Assembly (NCBI GenBank): GCA_964466035.1
Contig: CAYXLR010000002.1
Location: 62,001 to 126,000, forward strand
DNA length: 64,000 nt
Origin: JANQEA01 sp964466035
Lineage (GTDB): Bacteria; Bipolaricaulota; Bipolaricaulia; UBA7950; UBA9294
Direction of reading: 5' to 3'
In this document: positions 41,996 to 48,888 of the stretch, piece by piece
How positions within the stretch are numbered: the stretch's first letter is position 1
Layout of the letters: each line of letters starts with the position of its first letter
The notes under the pieces: model-generated
What the model saw: the letters and a program-made list of their open reading frames with translations, nothing else
Told to the model about the DNA's origin: nothing
Database searches by the model: none
Position numbers and translations under genes: made by a program

Positions 41996-42892
41996 ATGAG
42001 ATCGATTCCGGTCGGACGGGTGATCTACGCGTTCGCGACGGAGATGGAACCGGCCGCCCACGTAGCGGCGGGAGAAACGGTGGTCTTCGAGACGCGGGAC
42101 GCGTTCGGCGGGCAGGTGAAGAGCCCGGAGGACATCCTGGCCGAGCTCGACTTCGACCGCATCAACCCGGTGACCGGCCCGGTCTTCGTCGACGGCGCCG
42201 AGCCGGGCGACACGCTGGTTGTCCGCGTGGTATCGATCGAACCGGCCGGTTCGGGGGCGATCGTCACCGGACCGGGAATGGGTGTTCTCGGGAAGGAGAT
42301 CGAACGACACGCGACGCGGATCCTCCCGGTCGAAGGCGACACCGTCCGCTTCGATGATCTGCGGATTCCCGCGTCTCCGATGATCGGCGTCATCGGCGTG
42401 GCGCCGGGTGAGGGAACCCATCCGACGGGAACGGCGCATCGCCACGGCGGGAACATGGACACCAAGGAGATCGGGACGGGCTGCACCGTCTACCTCCCGG
42501 TGGCACAGCCGGGCGCGCTCCTCGCGCTCGGGGACGTCCACGCCGTGCAGGCGGACGGAGAGGTCTGCGTCTCCGCCTGCGAGGTCGCCGCACGGGTGAC
42601 GGTCGAGATCGACCTGATCAAGGGACGCAACGCGGACTGGCCGATCGTCGAGCTGGACGACGCCGTGTACGTTTTGGTCTCGCTGCCGACGATCGAGGAG
42701 GCGTTGAAGGAGGCGACGCGTCAGGCGGTGCGGCTGATCGAGGCGGCGCGCGACCTGTCGCACGAGGACGCCTACATGCTCGCCAGCCTCGCGGCCGACG
42801 TCGGGGTCAGCCAGCTCGTCGATCCGAACAAGACGGCGAAGGCGAGGATCCCGACCGCGGTCCTGGCGAAGCCGGTGGAGGCGTGGTTGTGA
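41996..42892 (+). CDS. Acetamidase/formamidase family amidohydrolase
   Basis: 298 residues, typical of the FmdA_AmdA family. It hydrolyses formamide or acetamide to ammonia and the acid. Family segments seen: PAAHVAAGETVVFETRDAFG near the N-terminus, PVFVDGAEPGDTLVVRVVSI, GVAPGEGTHPTGTAHRHGGN with MDTKEIGTGCTVYLPVAQPG (metal/active-site region), and ALGDVHAVQADGEVCVSACE. ATG at 41996 follows AAGGAG. If formamide is the substrate, the formate made could enter the methyl branch of the acetyl-CoA pathway encoded further east; that link is inference only. Confidence 0.9.
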   Translation: MRSIPVGRVIYAFATEMEPAAHVAAGETVVFETRDAFGGQVKSPEDILAELDFDRINPVTGPVFVDGAEPGDTLVVRVVSIEPAGSGAIVTGPGMGVLGKEIERHATRILPVEGDTVRFDDLRIPASPMIGVIGVAPGEGTHPTGTAHRHGGNMDTKEIGTGCTVYLPVAQPGALLALGDVHAVQADGEVCVSACEVAARVTVEIDLIKGRNADWPIVELDDAVYVLVSLPTIEEALKEATRQAVRLIEAARDLSHEDAYMLASLAADVGVSQLVDPNKTAKARIPTAVLAKPVEAWL

Positions 42893-42962
42893 GCGCGCCC
42901 GCGGTCGGTACGATATGCGCGGGCAACGGATGCGGATTGGATCGGAAAGGGGTTGAGACCGA

Positions 42963-44156
42963 GTGATTGCGATACGTGGCGGCACGGTGTTGACGCCGAC
43001 GGTGACGATCGAGGAAGGGATCGTCCTGATCGACGACGGGAGGATCGTTGACGTCGGGACGGGCGTCGAGGTCCCGACGGACGCGGAGGTCATCGACGCG
43101 TCGGGGCAGGTCGTCATGCCGGGGATGATCGACGCGCACTGCCACACCGGCGTGTTCGGCGACGGCGTCGGTTCGATCCACGCCGACGGGAACGAGATGA
43201 CCGACCCGATCACTCCGCACCTGCGGGCGATCGACGCGATCCATCCCGAGGACCTCGCGTTCAAGGACCTCCGCGAGGCGGGCGTCACCGCGATCAACAC
43301 CGGGCCGGGAAGCGGGAACCTGATCGGCGGCCAGACGGCGGCGATCAAGACCGCCGGCCGGACGGTCGACGAGATGCTGGTCGCGTTTCCCGTGGGGATG
43401 AAGATGGCGCTCGGGGAGAACCCGAAGCGGGTCTACGGCGAGCAGAAGAAGACCCCGTCGACGCGGATGGGGAACGCCGCGACGCTCCGCGAGTGGCTGA
43501 CCAAGGCGCAGGGTTACCTCGACAAGGGCGCCCGCCACGCGGAGAAGCTCGCCGACTTTCGGGCCGGCGTCGAGGGGGCGGCCGAGCCGGAGCCGTTCGA
43601 GGTCGACCTGAAGCTCGAGGCGCTGGCCCGGGTCCTCCGTCGGGAGATCCCGGCGCACATCCACGCCCATCGCGCCGACGATATCATGACGGCGATCCGG
43701 ATCGCCGAGGAGTTCGAGCTGGATTTCGTCCTGATTCATGCGACCGAGGGGTACAAGATCGCCGACATCCTGGCGGCGAGGATGATCCCGTGCGTGCCGG
43801 GGCCGATCCTCTTCTCTCGAAGCAAGGTCGAGCTGCGCGACATGACCCCGAAGAACGCCGGGGTCCTCGCGAACGCGGGCGTCAAGGTGGCGATCCAGAC
43901 CGATCAGATGTCGGCCGTTCGGTACCTTCGTCTCGACGCGGCGATCGCCGTCAACGAGGGGATGCGCGACGACGACGCGCTGCGTGCGATCACCCTCACT
44001 CCGGCCGAGATCCTCGGGATCGACGACCGGGTCGGAAGCCTCGAAGCGGGGAAGGACGCCGACGTCGTCATCCTGTCGGCCCATCCGCTCGACGTCGCGC
44101 ACGGCCGCGTGCAGCGGGTCCTGATCAACGGGGAGACGGTCTTCTCGAGGGCGTAA
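42963..44156 (+). CDS. Metal-dependent amidohydrolase (imidazolonepropionase-like)
   Basis: 397 residues. A composite domain (MIAIRGGTVLTPTVTIEEGI) flanks a TIM barrel with MPGMIDAHCHTGVFGDG (HxH metal site), PAHIHAHRADDIMTAIRIAE (His), FVLIHATEGYKIADI (His) and IQTDQMSAVR (likely metal Asp). The C-terminal VGSLEAGKDADVVILS is typical of this superfamily. The substrate (a cyclic amide, peptide or pyrimidine) is not recognised. The start is GTG 42963. A possible promoter, TTGTGA-N16-TACGAT, spans 42887-42914 at the end of the formamidase gene. It ends 25 bases before the first guaA leader ORF, so it may be co-transcribed with guaA. Confidence 0.85.
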   Translation: MIAIRGGTVLTPTVTIEEGIVLIDDGRIVDVGTGVEVPTDAEVIDASGQVVMPGMIDAHCHTGVFGDGVGSIHADGNEMTDPITPHLRAIDAIHPEDLAFKDLREAGVTAINTGPGSGNLIGGQTAAIKTAGRTVDEMLVAFPVGMKMALGENPKRVYGEQKKTPSTRMGNAATLREWLTKAQGYLDKGARHAEKLADFRAGVEGAAEPEPFEVDLKLEALARVLRREIPAHIHAHRADDIMTAIRIAEEFELDFVLIHATEGYKIADILAARMIPCVPGPILFSRSKVELRDMTPKNAGVLANAGVKVAIQTDQMSAVRYLRLDAAIAVNEGMRDDDALRAITLTPAEILGIDDRVGSLEAGKDADVVILSAHPLDVAHGRVQRVLINGETVFSRA

Positions 44157-44181
44157 GCGGCGAGGGAGCGGAGGAATTCGG

Positions 44182-44241
44182 GTGAGCGTTGTGATTCTCG
44201 ACTTCGGGTCGCCGAACCGAAGTGGTGGCGTTCTGAGGTGA
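44182..44241 (+). CDS. guaA leader ORF 1 (19 aa, frame-altered copy)
   Basis: GTG at 44182 follows GGAGG (44170-44174, 7-base spacing), a good ribosome site. It reads MSVVILDFGSPNRSGGVLR. The first ten residues equal the start of GuaA (MSVVILDFGS). Compared with copies 2-4 it lacks one base around the hairpin (CGGGTCGCCG against CGGTATCGCCG), so its frame changes and it stops early; the DNA homology nevertheless runs on to 44272. Confidence 0.55.
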   Translation: MSVVILDFGSPNRSGGVLR

Positions 44242-44272
44242 CGCTGCAATATCGAAGGGTGCGGTTCAGACT

Positions 44273-44368
44273 ATGAGCGTCGTCATCCTCGACTTCGGTA
44301 TCGCCGAACCGAAGTGCTGGCATTCTGAAGAGACGTCGCCATACCGAAGGGCGCGGTACGGATCATGA
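44273..44368 (+). CDS. guaA leader ORF 2 (31 aa)
   Basis: ATG at 44273 reads MSVVILDFGIAEPKCWHSEE plus TSPYRRARYGS, then TGA. Its stop overlaps the next leader's ATG in ATGA (44365-44368). No Shine-Dalgarno is seen upstream, so initiation would depend on ribosomes arriving from upstream. It is almost identical to ORF 4: the two differ in the start codon and one Tyr/His codon. Confidence 0.5.
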   Translation: MSVVILDFGIAEPKCWHSEETSPYRRARYGS

Positions 44369-44460
44369 GCGTCGTGATTCTCGACTTCGGTTCGCTCGAA
44401 CCGAAGTGGTGGCCTCGCAGGATGGGTATGAGCGGTGAGAGACAGGGGGACGTCAGGTGA
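44365..44460 (+). CDS. guaA leader ORF 3 (31 aa)
   Basis: ATG at 44365 reads MSVVILDFGSLEPKWWPRRM plus GMSGERQGDVR, then TGA overlapping the next GTG in GTGA (44457-44460). The first half copies guaA; the second half is unlike ORFs 2 and 4. It contains AGGGGGA (44444-44450), a ribosome site for ORF 4. Its 11-bp inverted repeat ACTTCGGTTCG/CGAACCGAAGT is perfect. Confidence 0.5.
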   Translation: MSVVILDFGSLEPKWWPRRMGMSGERQGDVR

Positions 44461-44552
44461 GCGTCGTCATCCTCGACTTCGGTATCGCCGAACCGAAGTG
44501 CTGGCATTCTGAAGAGACGTCGCCATACCGAAGGGCGCGGCACGGATCATGA
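44457..44552 (+). CDS. guaA leader ORF 4 (31 aa), coupled to guaA
   Basis: GTG at 44457 has AGGGGGA six bases upstream. It reads MSVVILDFGIAEPKCWHSEE plus TSPYRRARHGS, and its TGA overlaps the guaA ATG in ATGA (44549-44552). Since guaA has no clear ribosome site of its own, translation of this leader and re-initiation is the likely route into guaA. Confidence 0.55.
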   Translation: MSVVILDFGIAEPKCWHSEETSPYRRARHGS

Positions 44553-46063
44553 GCGTCGTGATTCTCGACTTCGGTTCGCAGTACACCCGCCTCATCGCCC
44601 GGCGCGTTCGCGAGTTGAACGCCCACTCGGTCGTCCTCCCCGGAACGGCCTCCGTCGAACGGATCCGCGAGGAAGCGCCCGCTGCGATCGTCCTCTCCGG
44701 CGGGCCGAAGCTCGTTTTCGAAGACGGCGCCCCGAAGCCGGACGACGCGATGTACGACCTGGGAATACCGATTCTCGGGATCTGCTACGGGATGCATCTG
44801 CTGGTGGAGCGGTTCGGCGGAGCGGTCGTCGATACGGGCGGGCGCTCGTACGGATCGGATCGGCTGGTGCGCGTGGGCGGACCGCTGTTCGACGGCCTGA
44901 CGGCGCCTCAGCCGGTCTGGATGAGCCATTCGACCGCCGTCTCCGAGCTTGCTGCCGGCTGGTCGAGCGTCGCGGCGACGGCGACGAATCCGCACGCCGC
45001 CGTCGCTTCGGCCGACGGACGGTTGCACGGCGTGCAGTTTCATCCGGAGGTCGCCCACACGCCGGAAGGCGTCCGGATTCTCGCCAACTTCCTCGATCTC
45101 GCGCGGGTGCCGAGGGATTGGACGCCGGAGCGGAACCTCGAGCGGATCGCCGCGGAGGTGGGAGCGCGCGTCGGGCGGGATCGGGTTCTGCTCGGCGTCT
45201 CCGGCGGCGTCGACTCGTCGACGCTGGCGCTGCTCCTCGCCCGCGAGGGGGTCGATCATCTCGCCGTCTTCGTCGATCACGGCCTCCTGCGCGAGGGGGA
45301 GCGCCGGGAAGTGGACGCCGGGCTTCGCGCCCTCGGGATCAACCTCGTGACGGTCGACGCGTCGGATCGCTTCCTCGGCGCGCTGGCCGGGATCGTCGAC
45401 CCGGAGGGGAAGCGGAAGGTCATCGGGCGCGAGTTCGTCGGCGTCTTCCGCGAGGAGGCCGAGCGGCACGGACCGTTCCGGTTTCTCGCCCAGGGAACCC
45501 TCTACCCGGACGTGATCGAGTCGGCCGGCGGCGAAGGGACGTCGAACATCAAGAGCCACCACAACGTCGGGGGGCTGCCCGAGGAGCTCGGGTTCGAGCT
45601 CCTCGAGCCGTTCCGCGCCCTGTTCAAGGACGAGGTGCGCGAGGTCGCGCGCCTTCTCGGCCTCCCGGACGGGATCCGGCTCCGACATCCGTTTCCCGGC
45701 CCCGGGCTCGCCGTGCGAATCCTCGGCGAGGTGACCCGAGAGCGCGTCGCGATCGTCCGTAAGGCAGACGATGTCTTCGTCTCGGTGCTGAAGGAGCACG
45801 GCGCCTACCACGACGCGTGGCAGGCGCTCGCCGTCCTCACGCCGATCCAGTCGGTCGGCGTCGCCGGTGACGAGCGGCGGTACGGACACGTCGTCGCGCT
45901 CCGGGCCGTCACCAGCCTCGACGCGATGACCGCCGACTGGGCTCGCCTCCCCGCGGAGATCCTCGACGAGGCCGCCCGGCGGATCACCCGCGAGATCCCG
46001 GAGGTCGGGCGCGTCGTCTACGACGTCACGAGCAAGCCGCCGGCGACGATCGAGTGGGAGTGA
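44549..46063 (+). CDS. guaA: GMP synthase (glutamine-hydrolysing)
   Basis: 504 residues, standard length. It converts XMP to GMP. The glutamine amidotransferase domain (1-190) has ILGICYGMHLLVERFGGAVV with the nucleophile Cys, and HGVQFHPEVAHTPEG with the catalytic His and Glu. The ATP-pyrophosphatase domain has LLGVSGGVDSSTLALLLARE. The dimerisation domain has GLPDGIRLRHPFPGPGLAVR and ends in the conserved ...DVTSKPPATIEWE. ATG at 44549 overlaps leader ORF 4 and lacks a Shine-Dalgarno. The upstream tandem repeats all copy its first ten codons. Probably transcribed with the amidohydrolase gene or from within the leader. Confidence 0.95.
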   Translation: MSVVILDFGSQYTRLIARRVRELNAHSVVLPGTASVERIREEAPAAIVLSGGPKLVFEDGAPKPDDAMYDLGIPILGICYGMHLLVERFGGAVVDTGGRSYGSDRLVRVGGPLFDGLTAPQPVWMSHSTAVSELAAGWSSVAATATNPHAAVASADGRLHGVQFHPEVAHTPEGVRILANFLDLARVPRDWTPERNLERIAAEVGARVGRDRVLLGVSGGVDSSTLALLLAREGVDHLAVFVDHGLLREGERREVDAGLRALGINLVTVDASDRFLGALAGIVDPEGKRKVIGREFVGVFREEAERHGPFRFLAQGTLYPDVIESAGGEGTSNIKSHHNVGGLPEELGFELLEPFRALFKDEVREVARLLGLPDGIRLRHPFPGPGLAVRILGEVTRERVAIVRKADDVFVSVLKEHGAYHDAWQALAVLTPIQSVGVAGDERRYGHVVALRAVTSLDAMTADWARLPAEILDEAARRITREIPEVGRVVYDVTSKPPATIEWE

Positions 46064-46088
46064 GGACGGCTCGATCGGTCCCAAGAGA

Positions 46089-46118
46089 TTGCCCGCGGCA
46101 GGGGGATCGCGGTAGAGT
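46089..46118 (+). promoter_or_regulatory. Possible promoter of the PLD-like gene
   Basis: TTGCCC, 18-base spacer, TAGAGT, about 55 bases before ATG 46173. The boxes are two and two bases from consensus; a similar layout (TTGCGA-N18-TATAGT) precedes the hydrogenase operon. Confidence 0.35.
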
Positions 46119-46172
46119 GTATCGTGGATCGCTTCGGCGGGCCGCTGTCAGCGTAGATCGAAGGAGATCGAG

Positions 46173-47018
46173 ATGATCAAGCGAGTTGTCCTGGGAGTGG
46201 TGGGTTCCCTCTGTCTTTCGGTGTGGGCTCTCGGGCAGTCCTGCGCGATCCAGGTCTACTTCGCGTCGCCGGGAGCGGGGGACGGCGCAAGGACGGCCAT
46301 CGTCCAGAGCATCGACGGCGCCCGAGACACCTTGGAGATCGCCGTTCCGAGCTTCACGGACGATCTGCTGGGGGACGCGGTCGTGCGCGCGCATCGCCGA
46401 GGCGTCGATGTCCGCGTGATTCTGGCCGGAGGACGAGAACGAGAGGTCGGCAGCGAGTACGAGAAGCTGCTCGCCGTCGGTGTTCCCGTCCGCCTCTCCG
46501 ACGGATCGGGGACGTTCGGCCATCGATTCGCGGTCATCGATCGGCGGATCGTTCTGACTGGATCGTACGAGTGGACGGACTCCTCGACCACGGCGAGATT
46601 CGACAGTCTCACGCGAATCACGTGCCCCACGGCGGCGCAGGCCGCACCGGCGGCGGCGTTCCTTGCGGAGTTCGATCGGCTGTGGGTCGGATGGGGGCAG
46701 AGTTCGTCCGCCGCTCTACCGGCCACCTCGGCGGTCTCTTCGGTCAGCATTCTGTCCGTCGATCGGACCGCGCAGTGCGTCTACCTGCTGAACACCTCCG
46801 ACCGGCCCCTCGATCTCTCCTACTGGTCGCTCAACGATCTCGAGGGGCAGTATGCGTTTCCGCCTGGAACGGTGATCCCTCCGAACGATCCGTATCGGAT
46901 CTGCGCCGACGTGTTCAATCCGGGGGGCGACATCGACGGACTGTACTTGGATCCGGACGGCGACGAGGTCTTCCTGGTCACTCCGGAGGGCGACATCGTC
47001 GATGAGCGGGTGTGGTGA
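46173..47018 (+). CDS. Secreted PLD-like protein with lamin-tail domain; degenerate HKD motif
   Basis: 281 residues. Signal peptide MIKRVVLGVVGSLCLSVWAL. Residues 25-170 resemble one PLD/nuclease domain: QSIDGARDTLEIAVPSFTDD, AVVRAHRRGVDVRVILAGGR, and FGHRFAVIDRRIVLTGSYEW. Family members carry H-x-K-x4-D at this last site; here the first His is Gly and Lys is Arg, so catalysis is doubtful. Residues 190-281 look like a lamin-tail domain (CVYLLNTSDRPLDLSYWSLN, YAFPPGTVIPPNDPYRICAD), a beta fold often attached to secreted bacterial nucleases. ATG at 46173 follows AAGGAG. It could be a cell-surface binding protein rather than an enzyme. Confidence 0.78.
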   Translation: MIKRVVLGVVGSLCLSVWALGQSCAIQVYFASPGAGDGARTAIVQSIDGARDTLEIAVPSFTDDLLGDAVVRAHRRGVDVRVILAGGREREVGSEYEKLLAVGVPVRLSDGSGTFGHRFAVIDRRIVLTGSYEWTDSSTTARFDSLTRITCPTAAQAAPAAAFLAEFDRLWVGWGQSSSAALPATSAVSSVSILSVDRTAQCVYLLNTSDRPLDLSYWSLNDLEGQYAFPPGTVIPPNDPYRICADVFNPGGDIDGLYLDPDGDEVFLVTPEGDIVDERVW

Positions 47019-47182
47019 CCCGAACCGCGAGCGTTCCAGGGTTTCTCGTACGCGATGTCCTGTGAAGTGGGCCCATGAGACAAGTCCAATGGTTGCTGGC
47101 CCCCTTGACGGGACGTTACGATTCTACTAGAATGTCCTAGCTGCGGGCGAAGCATCGCAGTAATCGGAGCTGGCGGAGAGGA

Positions 47183-47305
47183 GACAAGGCCGAAACGTGG
47201 TCTTGTCTATTGGATTGAAGAGACGGCGGCTGGTGGTAAAGTGACCCTCAGCGGAGTGGACGCGAGACAGAAAGCTCCTTCGAAAGAAGGAGCTTCTTTG
47301 TTTTG
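47183..47305 (+). ncRNA. Candidate small structured RNA with terminator
   Basis: A 9-bp hairpin (GACAAGGCC...GGTCTTGTC, one G-U pair, 47183-47207) is followed by an unpaired 60-base stretch and then a strong intrinsic terminator (47271-47305). No open frame is present, and the terminator lies 275 bases before the next gene, so it ends something short that begins after 47018. This is either a small RNA or a riboswitch-like leader whose gene was lost; no known class was recognised. Confidence 0.4.
47271..47305 (+). terminator. Intrinsic terminator
   Basis: AAGCTCCTTC-GAAA-GAAGGAGCTT: a perfect 10-bp stem closed by a GAAA tetraloop, followed by CTTTGTTTTG. This is the clearest rho-independent terminator in the window. 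Confidence 0.8.
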
Positions 47306-47579
47306 TGGAGGAGGAGTGAGCACGGACTAGGCGGGAAAGACAAGAGGCACGCGAAGTGAGCCCCGTGAGACCGTCCCCACGGCAACACCCAGACTCGTTC
47401 TTGCGTACCCCTGTCTATTGCCATTCTTCCTTAGACCCAGCGGGTCTAGACAGGTCGATGCTACTCGACCCGGCGCACCCTCCGACTGGCCTCTGTCCCG
47501 CGGAAACGGGACATGGTGCCGCCGTCTTCGCGGACCAGACGGCTTCGAGGTGGGAAACGGCGCTGCATGGAGGGAGAGA
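47306..47579 (+). other. Leader of the beta-rich secreted protein gene with two hairpins
   Basis: No gene is supported between the terminator and ATG 47580. Two hairpins are seen: GTCCCG/CGGGAC (47495-47512, loop CGGAAA) and CCGTCT/AGACGG (47522-47542). A third inverted repeat, AGACC...GGTCT, lies near 47431-47446. They might form a structured 5' leader; no known riboswitch fold was recognised. Confidence 0.3.
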
Positions 47580-48878
47580 ATGAGAAGGGTGCCTGTCCAG
47601 AGCGTGCTGGTGGCGGGCCTGAGCGTCGTCGTTCTGGCTTTTGCCGCCTTGGGGCAACTGACCGGGCGCCTGGATCTCGACGCCGTGGCCCGGCGGATTC
47701 CTACGACCGTTACGGGGGAGATCAAGCTCGACACGCCGAGCGAGTTCACGATGCTCGAGTTCGCGATCGCGTCGAAGCTCGACCTCACGCTGAGAACCGG
47801 CTTCATCGATCCGCGGGTCAAGGCGGCGATCAACACCGCGGGGATCGAGCACTTCGTCCTGTCGAGTCCGTTCGAGTTCGGGGACCTGCCGCTCTACGGG
47901 GCTCGACTCGACGAGTTCACCCTCGTGCCGGAGGTCTGGGTCGCGGTTCCGTTCGAGAACGTGACCGACGTCAACAACCTCCCGAACTCCGTGATCATTC
48001 CGCCGGCGAATCCGCTGTTCGTCTCGGCCCGTGCGACGCTCAGCGCGGCGGTCGGGGGATTCGACATCGAGCATCTGATCATGCTGGAGGACGTGAACTT
48101 CCCGAACCCGAGCGGGTCGTACGATCCGCTCTACTACGAGCACTCCGACCAGGAGTTCGGCATCGGGAGCCTGACGTCGGCGAGCTGGCGCGCGAGCGTC
48201 GGGCTGTCGATGCGGGTGGAGCTCGGCCTGTCGGCCTCGAGTGCCAACAAGAGCATCAAGGGGCACTCCGCGAAGGGGAAGGTCACGCCGGACAGCTCGT
48301 TCGTCCGGCTCGGCATTGGAGGGATCCGGCTCGCGAGCGTCTCGCTCTTCGGCGTCGGCATCCAGGACGTCACACTCGGATCGAGCTTCTCCGTTGCGAC
48401 CGGCACGGACGAGGCGTTCAGCACGACCGTGACGATCGCCGGCGGCGCGTGGGAGGGGACGAGCATCAGCCTGTCGATCACGCTCACGTCGACCCCTCCG
48501 ACCGTCAGCGCGCTGATGCTGACGGTCACCGAGGGACCGTTCAGGCTGAGCATCGCGCTGGACGAGCTGGACATCACAGGCCTTTCCGCCAGCTGCGGGA
48601 ACTCGCTGAACCTCGGGCCGATCAGCGGGTCCTGGTCGCTCCGCGCGTCGGGGATCGAACGCGGCCTGACCGGATTGGCGATGGGGCTTTCGCTGGCGCA
48701 GGGGGTGTTCTCGACGAACACGTCGATCACGTTCAGCCAGCGGGGAGAAGACTTCGGCTTCGCCAGTTGGTCGAGCAAGTTGAGCTTCCGGTTCAGTCCG
48801 GCGGTGGTGTCGGTCCAGGCGACGTTCGGTCGGTACGGGCTCACCCGAGCCGCGGTCGCGACGAGTGTGTCGTTCTAG
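47580..48878 (+). CDS. Secreted beta-rich protein, probable outer-membrane barrel
   Basis: 432 residues. Signal peptide RRVPVQSVLVAGLSVVVLAF (AALG). The rest is strand after strand with alternating polar and hydrophobic residues (SLSITLTSTPPTVSALMLTV, GSWSLRASGIERGLTGLAMG) and ends RAAVATSVSF. The terminal phenylalanine is the usual outer-membrane-barrel signal. Only one Cys is seen. ATG at 47580 follows GGAGGGAGAG. It precedes the giant TSP3 protein by ten bases on the same strand, so the pair could be co-expressed with the barrel serving as anchor or exporter. That partnership is inference from position and layout. Confidence 0.7.
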   Translation: MRRVPVQSVLVAGLSVVVLAFAALGQLTGRLDLDAVARRIPTTVTGEIKLDTPSEFTMLEFAIASKLDLTLRTGFIDPRVKAAINTAGIEHFVLSSPFEFGDLPLYGARLDEFTLVPEVWVAVPFENVTDVNNLPNSVIIPPANPLFVSARATLSAAVGGFDIEHLIMLEDVNFPNPSGSYDPLYYEHSDQEFGIGSLTSASWRASVGLSMRVELGLSASSANKSIKGHSAKGKVTPDSSFVRLGIGGIRLASVSLFGVGIQDVTLGSSFSVATGTDEAFSTTVTIAGGAWEGTSISLSITLTSTPPTVSALMLTVTEGPFRLSIALDELDITGLSASCGNSLNLGPISGSWSLRASGIERGLTGLAMGLSLAQGVFSTNTSITFSQRGEDFGFASWSSKLSFRFSPAVVSVQATFGRYGLTRAAVATSVSF

Positions 48879-48888
48879 GGGGATGAAG

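Larger units (their letters stand above)
44182..44548 (+). repeat. Four tandem ~92-bp repeats derived from the guaA 5' end
   Basis: Copies start at 44182, 44273, 44365 and 44457 and guaA itself starts the fifth at 44549, giving periods of 91, 92, 92 and 92 bp. Two kinds alternate: A (copies 1, 3 and guaA: ...GTGATTCTCGACTTCGG) and B (copies 2 and 4: ...GTCATCCTCGACTTCGGTAT), a higher-order unit of 184 bp. Each copy carries an inverted repeat ACTTCGG...CCGAAGT. Copies 2 and 4, and in decayed form copy 1, carry a later ATACCGAAG-like segment able to pair with CTTCGGTAT. Confidence 0.85.

Noticed and set aside
44182..44548. The ~92-bp repeats before guaA looked at first like a CRISPR array.
   Set aside because: Repeat and unit length are far too long, there are no variable spacers, no leader or Cas genes, and every unit copies the start of guaA itself.
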